A stretch of 64,000 nucleotides of DNA from an uncultured Pseudomonadales bacterium (GTDB taxonomy: Bacteria > Pseudomonadota > Gammaproteobacteria > Pseudomonadales > Pseudohongiellaceae): contig CAMYOK010000014.1 in NCBI GenBank assembly GCA_947259995.1, positions 124,001 to 188,000 of the forward strand. The letters are read 5' to 3'. The notes beneath the pieces were generated by a model. It saw only the letters and a list, made by a program, of their open reading frames with translations, did no database searches and was not told the DNA's origin. The first letter of the stretch is position 1, and the number at the start of each line of letters is the position of its first letter. Of this stretch, positions 26,026 to 37,347 are shown one piece after another. The translations under genes were made by a program, and so were the position numbers.

Positions 26026-26584
26026 ACTTTTTAGACCCTATTGGTGGTACTACTAGTTTTATGCTTTCTTCTTTCGGAAAGCTCTTAACTACCTCTGAAT
26101 GAGAATCATGCAATCTTGGCGACCAACGGCACATCGCTTGCCCTGATCTTGTTAATCCAACAAAATGAACTGACAATGCTTTACCGCTAGTGCTTGTATC
26201 GACTGCAAATCGCCATATTAGTTCCGACTCCACCTCCTCATTAAACGCCATGCATAACTGAAGAGACTCATCATCTTTAACTGCTAATGTTTTAGTTGTT
26301 GGACGTTCTGGCGAGCCTTTAAATATGCGCACCGGTACAGACCCTATGAGAAAAACATGCCCCTGGGAGTCGAAAACATTAAGCCAAGACAATTCATTGC
26401 AGAGCGACGTAAGCCGTTCTCGCGTTCTATCGTAAACCATACACCCCGTGCCCCAAGGAACCTTATGGGCAGCCTCTGTAGTATCAATCGTGCTGTTTCG
26501 CACTTCCTTGATGACTTCAGTTATTAAGCTCAGTCTTTCTTGAGTTAAATCTGGGTGATAATCCCAAGGGGAATCTGTACTCAT
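25967..26584 (-). CDS. Unknown partner gene of the XRE/ImmA regulator
   Basis: 205 residues from the ATG at 26584, which has GAGAGGAT upstream; a longer frame to 26626 has no such support. I do not recognise the family. Predicted soluble, no signal or membrane segment. The middle is a compact alpha/beta-looking part (VYDRTRERLTSLCNELSWL, VFLIGSVPVRIFKGSPERP, SELIWRFAVDTS, ALSVHFVGLTRSG), and the C-terminus is basic and Ser-rich (SKKYANSRSSIPKRKAS). Because it overlaps the regulator gene, it may be the protein it controls or cleaves, in toxin-antitoxin or repressor-protease fashion; that is inference only. Confidence 0.7.
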   Translation of the reverse strand: MSTDSPWDYHPDLTQERLSLITEVIKEVRNSTIDTTEAAHKVPWGTGCMVYDRTRERLTSLCNELSWLNVFDSQGHVFLIGSVPVRIFKGSPERPTTKTLAVKDDESLQLCMAFNEEVESELIWRFAVDTSTSGKALSVHFVGLTRSGQAMCRWSPRLHDSHSEVVKSFPKEESIKLVVPPIGSKKYANSRSSIPKRKASTSEDS

Positions 26585-26827
26585 TTTAAATCCTCTCTTC
26601 AGTAATTTGAAAACACCACTCACCACATGCGTCGGTCAACACATTTGAGCCGCAATTATAGCGGGAATAATGGGTTTTGTCAATTCTGTCAAGCAAACCG
26701 GATTTTGAAAAGCACTGCCAAAGCTGTCAAGCGATATCAGGAAACATCAACCCTAAAGGGCCTACACTCAAAATGTAGTGCTCAAAAATGATCTAACCAT
26801 ATGATTTAATTTATTTTTAAATACACT

Positions 26828-26868
26828 GCTTTGCACACGCTAAGCTATCTTAGCTTAGCGTGGAAAGC
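26828..26868. repeat. Perfect 12-bp inverted repeat with extended stem
   Basis: 26836-26847 and 26851-26862 are perfect 12-bp complements around a 3-base loop, with a further GCTTT/AAAGC pairing outside. ATTTTAA follows on the plus strand. It could be an operator, a cruciform, or a terminator protecting the tRNA from element transcription. Confidence 0.75.
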
Positions 26869-26920
26869 ATTTTAACTGCATAAAAATAGGCTATTTCGAC
26901 GAAAGTCATTTGTGGATATA

Positions 26921-26971
26921 GAATAAGCACAATTTAGGCACAATTTAGGCACAATAAATAAATGCTTATTC
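26921..26971. repeat. 11-bp direct repeats inside a 9-bp inverted repeat
   Basis: GCACAATTTAG occurs at 26927-26937 and 26938-26948 with a partial third copy at 26949-26955, an exact 11-bp period. GAATAAGCA (26921-26929) and its reverse complement (26963-26971) enclose the array. This looks like a protein-binding array, for example recombinase arm sites or an operator. Confidence 0.75.
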
Positions 26972-27009
26972 TACAAAGGGGCGCAACCCCTTGTTTTCTA
27001 TGCTATTTT

Positions 27010-27086
27010 TGGTCGGGACAGCAGGATTTGAACCTACGACCCCTACACCCCCAGTGTAGTGCGCTACCAGGCTGCGCTATGCCCCG
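27010..27086 (-). tRNA. tRNA-Pro(GGG)
   Basis: 77-nt cloverleaf with encoded CCA. The anticodon stem CTACA/TGTAG encloses the loop CTGGGGG, giving anticodon GGG. The T-arm GGTTCAAATCC and acceptor pairing CGGGG/CCCCG-type ends are intact. Its 3' half is the attachment site of the element to its left. It lies downstream of the merR-like gene, a conserved gammaproteobacterial position. Confidence 0.96.
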
Positions 27087-27197
27087 AATTTATTGATATA
27101 TGCAGAGTTCTTCTGAAGTGGATCCGAAGTAAATCTAAATATCGATGTCTTGCTGGTATTGCCTGATTAATCAAGCGGCGGCAATTCTACCGCATTT

Positions 27198-27548
27198 TCA
27201 CAATAGTTCTATGACTTCTTCGAGATCTTTTATCAGCTCTTTGTAGACCTTGTCATCGACGTTGGTCTTAGTGGGCTCTTCTGCCCCGCTCATACGCTGA
27301 CGTGCACCGCCAATTGTGAAGCCTTGATCATAGAGTAAAGACTTAATCTGACGAATCAGGATGACATCTTGTCTTTGATAATAGCGGCGGTTACCGCGAC
27401 GTTTCACGGGCTTGAGTTGCGGAAACTCCTGTTCCCAATAACGCAGAACATGAGGTTTAACCGTGCATAGCTCTCCTACTTCCCCAATCGTGAAATATCG
27501 CTTTGGAGGAATTGGAGGTAGCTCATCGTTATTGCTTGGTTCCAGCAT
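27198..27548 (-). CDS. MerR-family regulator (ihfA-linked)
   Basis: 116 residues with one MerR helix-turn-helix ([28 protein letters not shown] and the [26 protein letters not shown] wing) and a short helical tail. No effector-binding domain or metal-binding Cys cluster. It overlaps the end of ihfA by 20 bases and is usually found in this place (pheT-ihfA-merR-tRNA-Pro); its target is not known. Confidence 0.9.
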   Translation of the reverse strand: MLEPSNNDELPPIPPKRYFTIGEVGELCTVKPHVLRYWEQEFPQLKPVKRRGNRRYYQRQDVILIRQIKSLLYDQGFTIGGARQRMSGAEEPTKTNVDDKVYKELIKDLEEVIELL

Positions 27549-27837
27549 AACTTTCTACTCTTGCCTTTAACTTTTGGCCAGGTCTAAACGTGACCACACG
27601 TCGGGCTTTAATTGGAATCTCTTCGCCAGTCTTAGGGTTGCGACCCGGTCTTTGCTTCTTGTCGCGAAGATCGAAGTTACCAAAACCAGAAATCTTAACC
27701 TGCTCATTCGATTCAAGAGACAAACGGACTTCTTCAAAGAACTGTTCAACCAGCTCCTTGGCCTCTCTTTTATTCAGCCCAAGCTCTTCAAATAAGCGCT
27801 CGGCCATTTCCGCTTTGGTAAGTGCCCCATCTGCCAT
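27529..27837 (-). CDS. ihfA: Integration host factor alpha subunit
   Basis: Nucleoid DNA-bending protein, 102 residues, forming a heterodimer with IhfB (encoded at 42658-42957). HU/IHF-family features: [57 protein letters not shown] with the intercalating Pro in the beta arm, and [13 protein letters not shown]. It starts 2 bases after the pheT stop and is the last part of the pheST operon. Confidence 0.97.
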   Translation of the reverse strand: MADGALTKAEMAERLFEELGLNKREAKELVEQFFEEVRLSLESNEQVKISGFGNFDLRDKKQRPGRNPKTGEEIPIKARRVVTFRPGQKLKARVESYAGTKQ

Positions 27838-27839
27838 AG

Positions 27840-30224
27840 TTAATTCCTTAACTTTGCATTAAATTGCGTCTGTAGCTCGTTGACACAACTGTTAATTATT
27901 CCATTTATATCTTCGTCGCCTAGAGTGCGCGAAGGATGCTGTAAGGTCAAGCCCAAAGCGATGCTTTTTTTACTTTTCTCGATTGCATCGCCTTGATATA
28001 CATCGAATATTCTCAAATTAACCAAACTATCCCCTGCACAAGCGCGAACACAGTCCTGAATTTGCTCTGCGCTCACCTCTTGATCGATAACGATGGCCAA
28101 GTCTCGGCTAACTTCTGGGAATTTTGATAGCTCTACTATCTTCGGCACACTGGACTCAAGCAGAGAATTTATATCAATTTCAAACAGATACACTTTATTG
28201 CTAATGTCTAGCTTGCGCTGCAATGACGGATGCAGTGCCCCAATAAGGCCGACTTGCTTACCGTCAAGCATCAACGCTGCACTCTGTCCGGAGTGCAAGG
28301 CGGGGTGTGAAGCTTTGGCAAAACTGAAGCGAGACGCGTTTCTCGTCAAAGCTAACAAAGACTCAACATCTCCTTTAATATCAAAGAAGTCTACAGGTTT
28401 TTTAATGTTAGACCATAACTCTTCTTGCAGATTGCCATAGGTTAGGCCACTTAACATAGAAGGCTGCGCGAGGCCGCCATCACGTTGCAGGAATACTTGG
28501 CCAGTTTCAAATAGGCGCACACGGTCTTGTTGACGGTTCGCATTGTATTGGAGAGTCGAGAGCAGCCCCGGCCAAAGGCTGGTGCGCATCACTGACATAT
28601 CAGCAGAGATTGGGTTCTGCAACGCCGTCGCCTGCACTCCTGGGTTGACCAGCTCTAATAGGCCAGGCTCAACGAAGCTATAAGTAATAACTTCCTGGTA
28701 GCCCAAGGAGACTAGTCGATCCTTTAAGCGCGGCAATTCGGTACGAGTTTCAGTACGTGTTCCTAAGCTGTTACGGCTTAGAGACTTGGTCTTGGGCAGA
28801 TTGTTATAACCATAGACTCTAGCAACCTCTTCGATTAGATCAACATCGAGAGCAAAATCGAAACGGTATGACGGCGCCTTAATGCGAATAGCTTTATCGT
28901 CAACGCTAAGCACTTGCGCCCCTAAGCGCGCCAAAATATCTTGCACTTCGCTGGCAGGAATAGCGATCCCCAAGAATTTCGTCAGCTTAGCAAAGGACAA
29001 ACTAATCTCGGGGCTCTGCGGCACATTTCCAAGCGTTTCCACGACTGGGCCAGCGCTACCCCCTGCTATTTCGATTAGAAGCGCTGTAGCGCGCTCCATC
29101 GCCTTACTTTGCATATTGAAGTCCACACCACGCTCATAGCGATGTGATGCGTCTGTATGCAAGCCATAACGACGTGCTCGGCCAGCCACGGCTAGTTGCG
29201 AGAAGAATGCACATTCGAGGAAGATATCTTGAGTCTGCTCATTCACGCCTGAGTGCTCACCGCCCATCACCCCGGCAAGTGCCAATGGACCACTTTGATC
29301 CGCAATTACCAATACATCCGGACTTAGGCTTATTTCTTTGCCGTCCAGCAAAGTCAATTTTTCGTCTTGCTGCGCTAGACGCACGTCGATCCCTTGCTGC
29401 AAGCGAGCAAGATCGAAGGCATGCATAGGCTGCCCTAGCTCCAATAAGACATAATTGGTGACATCAACCACAGGGTCGATACTACGGATACCGCTGCGAC
29501 GCAGGCGCTCAGCCATCCACAATGGGGTTTGTGCCGAGACATTCACACCCTTGATGACGCGGCCAAGATAGCGCGGGCATTGCTCAGCCGCCGTAATTTT
29601 AACCGGGAAACTCTGCTCATGCTCTGGGGCTACTGCAGGCATTTCTGGCTCGATGGACTCAATCGCATTCAATGCTGCGATTTCGCGGGCCACGCCAATG
29701 ATGCCAAGGCAATCACCACGGTTGGGCGTTAAGTCTAGCTCTAAACTTTTGTCGTTCAGTTGCAGATAATCACGAACATCGGTCCCCACTGGCGCATCGC
29801 TCACTAACTCGAGCAAGCCATCGGAGCTTTCGGCGAGACCAAGCTCTTCGGCTGAGCACAACATCCCATTGGATTCGACGCCACGCAGTTTGGCTTTGCG
29901 AATCTTAAAGGCTTTGCCATCAGCGGCTATGAGTTTCGCGCCGATTTGTGCATAGGGTACTTTCAGCCCTTCACGCACATTGGGAGCTCCACAAACCACC
30001 TGCAGCACTTCGTTGCCGTCGTTGACTTCACAGACGCGCAATTTATCGGCATCTGGATGCGGAGTTACTTTGAGCACTTCGGCGACAATAATGCCGGAAA
30101 ACTCGCTCGCAACGTCATTGACGGCATCGACCTCTAGGCCTGCCATCGTCAACTGTTCCACCAGCGCGTCTGTGCTTAGGGCTGGATTAACCCATTCACG
30201 AATCCACTGTTCGCTGAAAATCAT
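27840..30224 (-). CDS. pheT: Phenylalanyl-tRNA synthetase beta subunit
   Basis: 794 residues, the usual long bacterial PheT. N-terminal tRNA-binding OB fold ([26 protein letters not shown]), B3/B4 editing domain ([12 protein letters not shown]), B5 domain, the pseudo-catalytic core, and the C-terminal ferredoxin-fold anticodon-binding domain ([23 protein letters not shown]). It forms an alpha2-beta2 enzyme with PheS, whose gene is 62 bases upstream. Confidence 0.97.
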   Translation of the reverse strand: MIFSEQWIREWVNPALSTDALVEQLTMAGLEVDAVNDVASEFSGIIVAEVLKVTPHPDADKLRVCEVNDGNEVLQVVCGAPNVREGLKVPYAQIGAKLIAADGKAFKIRKAKLRGVESNGMLCSAEELGLAESSDGLLELVSDAPVGTDVRDYLQLNDKSLELDLTPNRGDCLGIIGVAREIAALNAIESIEPEMPAVAPEHEQSFPVKITAAEQCPRYLGRVIKGVNVSAQTPLWMAERLRRSGIRSIDPVVDVTNYVLLELGQPMHAFDLARLQQGIDVRLAQQDEKLTLLDGKEISLSPDVLVIADQSGPLALAGVMGGEHSGVNEQTQDIFLECAFFSQLAVAGRARRYGLHTDASHRYERGVDFNMQSKAMERATALLIEIAGGSAGPVVETLGNVPQSPEISLSFAKLTKFLGIAIPASEVQDILARLGAQVLSVDDKAIRIKAPSYRFDFALDVDLIEEVARVYGYNNLPKTKSLSRNSLGTRTETRTELPRLKDRLVSLGYQEVITYSFVEPGLLELVNPGVQATALQNPISADMSVMRTSLWPGLLSTLQYNANRQQDRVRLFETGQVFLQRDGGLAQPSMLSGLTYGNLQEELWSNIKKPVDFFDIKGDVESLLALTRNASRFSFAKASHPALHSGQSAALMLDGKQVGLIGALHPSLQRKLDISNKVYLFEIDINSLLESSVPKIVELSKFPEVSRDLAIVIDQEVSAEQIQDCVRACAGDSLVNLRIFDVYQGDAIEKSKKSIALGLTLQHPSRTLGDEDINGIINSCVNELQTQFNAKLRN

Positions 30225-30286
30225 GCTGTTTTCTCTACCTGACTGGTATTGACCAATGCAAATCAGGCCACCGAGGGCCCAATTAA

Positions 30287-31679
<1,393 letters not shown>

Positions 31680-31706
31680 CTGTATATCCTCTTAAAAAAA
31701 TGATGT

Positions 31707-31907
31707 TTAGAAACGCTTACCTAGCATGCGATCGATTAAGACTTTGTCAGAAGGATGAACTAGTGACGTGCCTCTTAATTGACGCTTACGCTTAGTCGTC
31801 ATTTTGGTGAGGATGTGGCTTTTGTTGGCGCTTTTACGCTTCCAACCACCAGCAGTGAGTTTGAACCGCTTAGCGGCACCGCGATGGGTCTTGATCTTGT
31901 TGCTCAT
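31707..31907 (-). CDS. rpmI: 50S ribosomal protein L35
   Basis: 66 residues, typical L35: [16 protein letters not shown] near the start and [18 protein letters not shown]. The 157 bases between infC and rpmI are long for this operon and contain GC-rich inverted sequences around 32021-32050; in E. coli the matching leader is the L20 autoregulatory target, so it may have the same role here. Confidence 0.97.
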   Translation of the reverse strand: MSNKIKTHRGAAKRFKLTAGGWKRKSANKSHILTKMTTKRKRQLRGTSLVHPSDKVLIDRMLGKRF

Positions 31908-32064
31908 TGTATACTCCGCATTTGTCGTCTCTTACAATCCAATTCATAAGAAACAGTCGAAGGTTAATTTATGAAACTGTAGTTACAAAAAATCCACTGC
32001 ATGTGTGCCTTGGTAAAGCAGTACACCGTTAACGGCGTGCCGGCACCCTACAATGGACTTTAAA

Positions 32065-32595
32065 CTATGGCTTCTTCTTTTTGACAGGCGACAGCACCAT
32101 TACGATTTGTCGGCCTTCCATCTTAGGTTCTTGTTCCACTGTGCCGTACTCCTCGAGATCCTTCCCGATTCGACGTACTAGCTCCAGCCCAAGATGTTGA
32201 TGGGCAAGTTCACGACCGCGGAATCGTAATGACACCTTGGCCTTGTCCCCATCGCTAAGAAAACGCATCAGGTTGCGTAGTTTTACCTGATAGTCTCCTT
32301 CCTCCGTCCCTGGTCTAAACTTAATCTCTTTAACAGTCGTTTTACGCTGTTTTTTCTTGTTGGCCACTTTTTGCTTTTTCAAGTCAAAAATATGTTTGCC
32401 AAAATCCATTATTTTACAAACGGGAGGCTCTGCCTCAGGTGCAATCAACACAAGGTCTAACTTGACCTCTGCTGCCGCAGCTCTCGCTTCATCTATAGAA
32501 ACGATGCCACCTTGATCCCCATTGGCTAACACCAAGCGAACTTCGCTGGCGTCTATATGCTCGTTAATGACGGGCTTCTTAGAACTACTCCTCAT
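32065..32595 (-). CDS. infC: Translation initiation factor IF-3
   Basis: IF-3 ensures start-codon fidelity on the 30S subunit. From ATG 32595 there are 176 residues: N-domain ([19 protein letters not shown]), linker Lys-rich helix, and C-domain ([39 protein letters not shown]). IF-3 genes usually start at a rare AUU/AUA codon for autoregulation. Here an in-frame ATA at 32607, four codons upstream, lies just after GGAGAG, while the ATG is about 15 bases away; the true start may be 32607. Begins the infC-rpmI-rplT-pheST-ihfA run after thrS. Confidence 0.95.
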   Translation of the reverse strand: MRSSSKKPVINEHIDASEVRLVLANGDQGGIVSIDEARAAAAEVKLDLVLIAPEAEPPVCKIMDFGKHIFDLKKQKVANKKKQRKTTVKEIKFRPGTEEGDYQVKLRNLMRFLSDGDKAKVSLRFRGRELAHQHLGLELVRRIGKDLEEYGTVEQEPKMEGRQIVMVLSPVKKKKP

Positions 32596-32688
32596 AGGCG
32601 CTTGTATATTCTCTCCGAACTCAATTAATGGTTTGGCTTATGCCACCCAAGTTTTACAAATGAACTATCTATATCGCCATAGTATGGC

Positions 32689-34611
32689 TTAATTTGCTTC
32701 AGTACGCCCCAAACGAGCGACCGCTGCTGATAAATGCTCGACAAAAGCGTCGACTGGCATGCTGCCCAGATCTACACCCTCTCGAGTACGAACAGAAACA
32801 CTGCCGGTTTCGACCTCGCGATCACCCGCGACTAGCATAAACGGCGTCTTCGCAATTGTGTGCTCGCGGATTTTAAAGCCAACCTTCTCGTTTCTCAAGT
32901 CCGCTGATGCTCTAAAGCCTTTATTTGCCAAGGTTTTTTGCACCGATTCGCAATATTCGGCCTGTTTGTCAGTAATATTCATGATCACGACCTGCTCTGG
33001 CGCCAACCAAACTGGCATCGCGCCGGCATAATGCTCGATCAAAACACCGATAAAACGTTCGAACGAGCCAAGGATAGCACGGTGCAGCATCACAGGTGTC
33101 TGTCGCGAGCCATCTTCGGCCACATATTGGGCACCTAGACGCTCCGGCATTGAGAAATCGACCTGAATCGTTCCGCATTGCTGAATTCGGCCCATACAGT
33201 CTTTCAAAGAAAATTCGATCTTCGGCCCGTAGAACGCACCTTCGCCCGGGAGCAGTTCCCAAGGCAAGCCACTGCTGTTCAACGCCTGCTTCAATGCAAG
33301 TTCAGACTTGTCCCATAGCTCATCACTGCCCACACGCATTTCTGGGCGCGTAGAGAGGCGCAGGATGATATCGTCGAAACCGAAATCCTTATACACCCCA
33401 AAGAGCAATTCCATGAAGATGGCTACTTCATCTTGAATACTGCTTTCTGGGCAGAAGATGTGCCCGTCGTCTTGTGTAAAGCTACGCACACGCATCAAAC
33501 CGTGCATGCTGCCCGATGGCTCATAACGGTGACAAGAGCCGAACTCCGCCAAACGCAAGGGCAAATCGCGGTAACTTCTTAAACCTTGGTTGAACACCTG
33601 CACGTGGCATGGGCAGTTCATAGGCTTAATCGCATAGAGGCGGCTATCGGACTCAACACTAAACATTTGCTCTGCAAATTTGTCCGCGTGACCTGAGCGC
33701 TCCCACAAGGAGTAATCAACCAACTGTGGTGTGCGAATTTCTTGATAGCCGTTGTCTTGCTGTAATTTTTGCATATAGTGCTGAATCACTTGATAGACAG
33801 CCCAACCTTTCGGGTGCCAAAACACCATGCCTGGCGCTTCTTCCTGGAAATGAAACAGTGACAACTTCTTGCCAATTTTACGGTGGTCGCGCTTTTCAGC
33901 TTCTTCTAGACGCTGCAAGTATTGCTCAAGATCTTTCTTGTCGCCCCATGCCGTGCCGTGTACGCGCTGGAGCATTTCATTGCTTGCATCACCACGCCAA
34001 TAAGCACCCGCAACACTAGTTAGCTTGAATGCTTTGAACTTGCCAGTCTCTGGCACGTGCGGGCCACGACAAAGGTCAATGAAGTCGCCTTGACGATAAA
34101 ACGAAAGCGCTTCATCGCCTGGGATGCTCTTAATAATGTCAACTTTGTACTTCTCACCCATGCCTTCGAACGTAGCGATGGCATCGTCGCGCGACATGAC
34201 AGAGCGCTCTACCGGCAGGTTTTCGGAGACGATTTCGCGCATTTTCGCTTCAATCTTTTCAAGATCTTCAGGCGTAAACGGTCGCTCATAGGCGAAGTCA
34301 TAGAAAAACCCGTCTTCGACCACTGGGCCGACAGTCACTTGCGCTTCAGGAAATAGGCGCTGCACCGCTTGCGCCATCAAGTGCGCACAGGAATGACGAA
34401 GCACTTCTAAGCCATCGGTATCGCGTGCGGTAATGATTGCCAGTTCACAGTCGTTTTCTACAACAAAAGAGGTATCGACTAATTCACCGTCAACACGCCC
34501 TGCCAATGCAGCGCGCGCTAAGCCTGCACCGATCGATGCTGCGATATCTGCAACACTGACCGCGCCTTCATAGTCACGTGAACTTCCGTCTGGCAATACA
34601 ACTGTGGGCAT
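32689..34611 (-). CDS. thrS: Threonyl-tRNA synthetase
   Basis: Class II synthetase with editing, 640 residues. TGS domain (residues 1-60), editing domain with [19 protein letters not shown], and catalytic core with the zinc-binding Cys in [13 protein letters not shown], motif 2 around [23 protein letters not shown], motif 3 around [21 protein letters not shown], then a C-terminal anticodon-binding domain. A stable hairpin in its leader (34637-34664) lies between tRNA-Val and the start. Confidence 0.97.
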   Translation of the reverse strand: MPTVVLPDGSSRDYEGAVSVADIAASIGAGLARAALAGRVDGELVDTSFVVENDCELAIITARDTDGLEVLRHSCAHLMAQAVQRLFPEAQVTVGPVVEDGFFYDFAYERPFTPEDLEKIEAKMREIVSENLPVERSVMSRDDAIATFEGMGEKYKVDIIKSIPGDEALSFYRQGDFIDLCRGPHVPETGKFKAFKLTSVAGAYWRGDASNEMLQRVHGTAWGDKKDLEQYLQRLEEAEKRDHRKIGKKLSLFHFQEEAPGMVFWHPKGWAVYQVIQHYMQKLQQDNGYQEIRTPQLVDYSLWERSGHADKFAEQMFSVESDSRLYAIKPMNCPCHVQVFNQGLRSYRDLPLRLAEFGSCHRYEPSGSMHGLMRVRSFTQDDGHIFCPESSIQDEVAIFMELLFGVYKDFGFDDIILRLSTRPEMRVGSDELWDKSELALKQALNSSGLPWELLPGEGAFYGPKIEFSLKDCMGRIQQCGTIQVDFSMPERLGAQYVAEDGSRQTPVMLHRAILGSFERFIGVLIEHYAGAMPVWLAPEQVVIMNITDKQAEYCESVQKTLANKGFRASADLRNEKVGFKIREHTIAKTPFMLVAGDREVETGSVSVRTREGVDLGSMPVDAFVEHLSAAVARLGRTEAN

Positions 34612-34636
34612 AACATTCCTAATCGCAATAACAATA

Positions 34637-34664
34637 GGAGTCAGGGACCTTTGTTCCTGACTCC
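34637..34664 (-). terminator. Leader hairpin between tRNA-Val and thrS
   Basis: GGAGTCAGG and CCTGACTCC form a perfect 9-bp stem around a 10-base loop; on the minus strand TATTGTTATT follows. It may terminate tRNA-Val transcripts, attenuate thrS, or serve as a ThrS operator. A TATAAT on the minus strand at 34681-34676 could be the -10 of a thrS promoter just upstream. Confidence 0.55.
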
Positions 34665-34702
34665 AGATGGGGCTGATTATAGATTTTCAGTGGGGCCAAT
34701 TC

Positions 34703-34779
<77 letters not shown>

Positions 34780-34902
34780 AGAATGGGCTTCCACAAAAGA
34801 GGTGCGATTATAGGGGCATGCATTTAAAACTACAATACAATCACACTGTTGCCGCTACAAAATAAGAAGGTTTCCTAGTATTTCTTACAAATCAGCGCGC
34901 TA

Positions 34903-36924
34903 TCAGGCTTTTAGTAGCGCATCTTTGAGAACACTCAAGCGATCACGGGCAGCCGCTGCCTCTTCGAAATCCAAGTTACGGGCAAGCTCATACATACGAG
35001 TTTCCAGCTTGGCGATCTCTTTTGTAAGGGTCTTAGCGTCCATTTTCGCGACATCTTGCTCATCGGCGCCACGCTTATCTCCGGCTTTCGCTCTCTTATT
35101 GCTTTTCGCTTCACTCGAGGAACCATAGGCGCCCTCCATCACATCGGCAATACGCTTACTAACGCCCATTGGAGTAATATTGTTGGCTTCATTATGTTCA
35201 ATTTGAATTTGCCGGCGCTTCTCTGACTCGGCGATAGCCCGCTCCATAGACCCCGTTATACGGTCAGCATAGAGAATAGCTCGACCCTTCAGGTTACGGG
35301 CGGCACGACCAATCGTTTGAATCAGGGACCGCTCGGAGCGTAAGAAGCCTTCTTTATCTGCATCCAAGATCGCGACCAGCGACACCTCAGGTATATCCAA
35401 GCCTTCGCGCAGTAAGTTAATTCCGACTAGGACGTCGAAATTGCCCAAGCGCAGATCACGGATAATTTCGGAACGCTCTACCGTATCGATATCTGAGTGC
35501 AGATAGCGTACCCGCACATCGTGCTCGCCAAGGTAGTCCGTTAGGTCTTCGGCCATGCGCTTGGTCAACACAGTGACAAGCACACGCTCTTGCCGCGCCG
35601 TCACGATTCGAATCTGCGACAGCAGGTCGTCGACTTGCGAGCTCGCTGGTCTAATCTCTAACTCTGGGTCGATCAACCCAGTGGGCCGAACGACTTGCCG
35701 GACCAGCTGCCCAGCGTGCGCGTCCTCATAAGGGCCCGGTGTTGCAGAGACATAGATGATCTGTGGTGTTAGCTCCTCCCACTCCTCGAAGCGTAACGGC
35801 CTGTTATCTAATGCCGAAGGCAGGCGAAACCCATATTGCACCAAGGTTTCTTTGCGCGAGCGATCGCCTTTATACATCGCTCCCAACTGAGGAATCGAGA
35901 CGTGTGATTCATCGGCAATGACCAAAGCGTTCTTGGGCAGATAATCGTATAGCGTGGGCGGCGGCTGGCCTGCACCGCGCCCCGAAAGATAGCGAGAATA
36001 GTTTTCAATCCCCGTGCAGTAGCCAAGCTCGGCGATCATTTCTAGATCGAACTTAGTCCGTTGCGCTAAGCGCTGCGCCTCAAGCAGCTGATGATTACCT
36101 TCTAATTGCTTTAGTCGCTCATTGAGCTCGAGCTTTATATGATCCATCGCATCGACCATCGTCTGTCTTGGGGTCACATAATGGGATTTAGGGAATACTG
36201 TGAGCCTAGGCACCTTTTTGATGAGCGCGCCAGTCAATGGGTCAAAATACGATAAGGATTCAATCTCATCATCGAACAGCTCTATGCGAATGGCGTGTTT
36301 ATCCGATTCGGCAGGATAGACATCGATGACATCACCACGCACTCGATAGGTTGCACGCTGTAGCTCCATGTCGTTACGCGTGTATTGCAGTTCAGCCAAC
36401 CGGCGCAGAATACTGCGCTGATCGACCTTATCGCCTCGATCTAAATGCAGCACCATCTGCAAATAGGACTTGGGATCCCCAAGGCCGTAGATCGCTGACA
36501 CCGTCGCCACAACGATTACGTCTTGTCGCTCGAGCAACGCTTTGGTGGCAGATAAACGCATCTGCTCAATGTGCTCGTTAATGGAAGAATCTTTTTCAAT
36601 GAATAAATCTGACGACGGCACATAGGCTTCGGGTTGGTAATAATCATAGTAAGACACGAAATACTCTACGGCGTTGTCAGGAAAGAACTCCTTAAACTCG
36701 CCATATAATTGCGCGGCCAGAGTCTTGTTTGGCGCCATCACCAAAGCGGGCCTTTGTGTGCGCTCGATAACATTGGCAATCGTGAAGGTCTTACCTGACC
36801 CAGTGACTCCTAATAGCGTCTGCGCCGCCAAACCACTATCGAGGCCATCGATCAAAGACTCTATCGCCTGCGGCTGGTCTCCGGCCGGTTTGAATCGTGA
36901 GTGAATCTTAAAAGGAGTATCCAT
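34903..36924 (-). CDS. uvrB: Excinuclease ABC subunit B
   Basis: Damage-verifying helicase of nucleotide excision repair, 673 residues. Walker [11 protein letters not shown] (about 40-49), the beta-hairpin [17 protein letters not shown], Walker B-type VIADESHVS, helicase motif [11 protein letters not shown], and a C-terminal UVR domain ([24 protein letters not shown]) that binds UvrC. Monocistronic; flanked by tRNA-Asn and tRNA-Val, as in related genomes. Confidence 0.97.
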   Translation of the reverse strand: MDTPFKIHSRFKPAGDQPQAIESLIDGLDSGLAAQTLLGVTGSGKTFTIANVIERTQRPALVMAPNKTLAAQLYGEFKEFFPDNAVEYFVSYYDYYQPEAYVPSSDLFIEKDSSINEHIEQMRLSATKALLERQDVIVVATVSAIYGLGDPKSYLQMVLHLDRGDKVDQRSILRRLAELQYTRNDMELQRATYRVRGDVIDVYPAESDKHAIRIELFDDEIESLSYFDPLTGALIKKVPRLTVFPKSHYVTPRQTMVDAMDHIKLELNERLKQLEGNHQLLEAQRLAQRTKFDLEMIAELGYCTGIENYSRYLSGRGAGQPPPTLYDYLPKNALVIADESHVSIPQLGAMYKGDRSRKETLVQYGFRLPSALDNRPLRFEEWEELTPQIIYVSATPGPYEDAHAGQLVRQVVRPTGLIDPELEIRPASSQVDDLLSQIRIVTARQERVLVTVLTKRMAEDLTDYLGEHDVRVRYLHSDIDTVERSEIIRDLRLGNFDVLVGINLLREGLDIPEVSLVAILDADKEGFLRSERSLIQTIGRAARNLKGRAILYADRITGSMERAIAESEKRRQIQIEHNEANNITPMGVSKRIADVMEGAYGSSSEAKSNKRAKAGDKRGADEQDVAKMDAKTLTKEIAKLETRMYELARNLDFEEAAAARDRLSVLKDALLKA

Positions 36925-37013
36925 GGACTGCTTTTTCCGCGTTGGCGTGAGGTGAAATTTCAGCCGCGTATTATAGCAGGATTAGAAAGTGACTGACTCA
37001 AGTCGATAAGGGG

Positions 37014-37042
37014 TTGACCACCGTAAGCTTTGTGATTAGTAT
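37014..37042 (+). promoter_or_regulatory. Sigma-70 promoter of tRNA-Asn
   Basis: TTGACC (37014-37019) and TAGTAT (37037-37042) are separated by exactly 17 bases and lie about 40 bases upstream of the tRNA. Confidence 0.65.
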
Positions 37043-37080
37043 ACGCACGCTTTGAAGACATCCACATATCTTCGATTCAC

Positions 37081-37155
37081 TGCCCAATAGCTCAATGGTA
37101 GAGTAGGTGACTGTTAATCACTTGGTTCCTGGTTCGAGCCCAGGTTGGGCAGCCA
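37081..37155 (+). tRNA. tRNA-Asn(GTT)
   Basis: 75-nt cloverleaf with encoded CCA. Acceptor TGCCCAA pairs with TTGGGCA; the anticodon loop CTGTTAA gives GTT; T-arm CCTGGTTCGAGCCCAGG is perfect. Its place next to uvrB is the conserved border of the O-antigen region in Pseudomonas-type genomes. Confidence 0.95.
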
Positions 37156-37347
37156 AATTTTGGCTCGCATCCCCTCCCCCTGTTACACCCAAAATCTGTT
37201 AATACCCCATTAAGCCAATGCACATTATGCTGTACTGGCTTGACGCTGCTTTATTGCGCGCACAAATCTTAACAAGTCTTATCCAGCGCTACGCAATCAG
37301 GTATAGTACGGCAACATTAACCCGCCTCCACAGGAGAAAATAAACGC

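Larger units (their letters stand above)
26627..27006. other. Regulatory/attachment region of the tRNA-Pro element
   Basis: 380 bp of AT-rich sequence without a gene, between the element's leftward operon and the tRNA. It holds a long hairpin (26828-26868), a cluster of 11-bp repeats inside a 9-bp inverted repeat (26921-26971), and a small stem-loop at 26976-26992 (AAGGGG/CCCCTT) that may act as the tRNA's present terminator. The promoter of the 205-residue gene must lie here. Confidence 0.6.
24070..27054. mobile_element. 2.9-kb integrated element at tRNA-Pro, no integrase
   Basis: Two identical 48-bp direct repeats (24070-24117 and 27007-27054) lie 2937 bp apart. The right copy is inside the intact tRNA-Pro(GGG) and the left copy is a bare 3' half followed by a typical tRNA terminator. 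The interior is visibly more AT-rich than the surrounding genes. It carries three genes: a matrixin-like lipoprotein, an XRE/ImmA-IrrE regulator and an unknown overlapping partner. There is no integrase, excisionase or replication gene, so it is either a remnant or a cargo element moved by a recombinase supplied in trans. Confidence 0.85.

Noticed and set aside
24070..27054. CRISPR or restriction-modification content in the element
   Set aside because: The only short repeats are two and a half 11-bp units, far too short for CRISPR, and no methylase, nuclease or Cas motifs occur.
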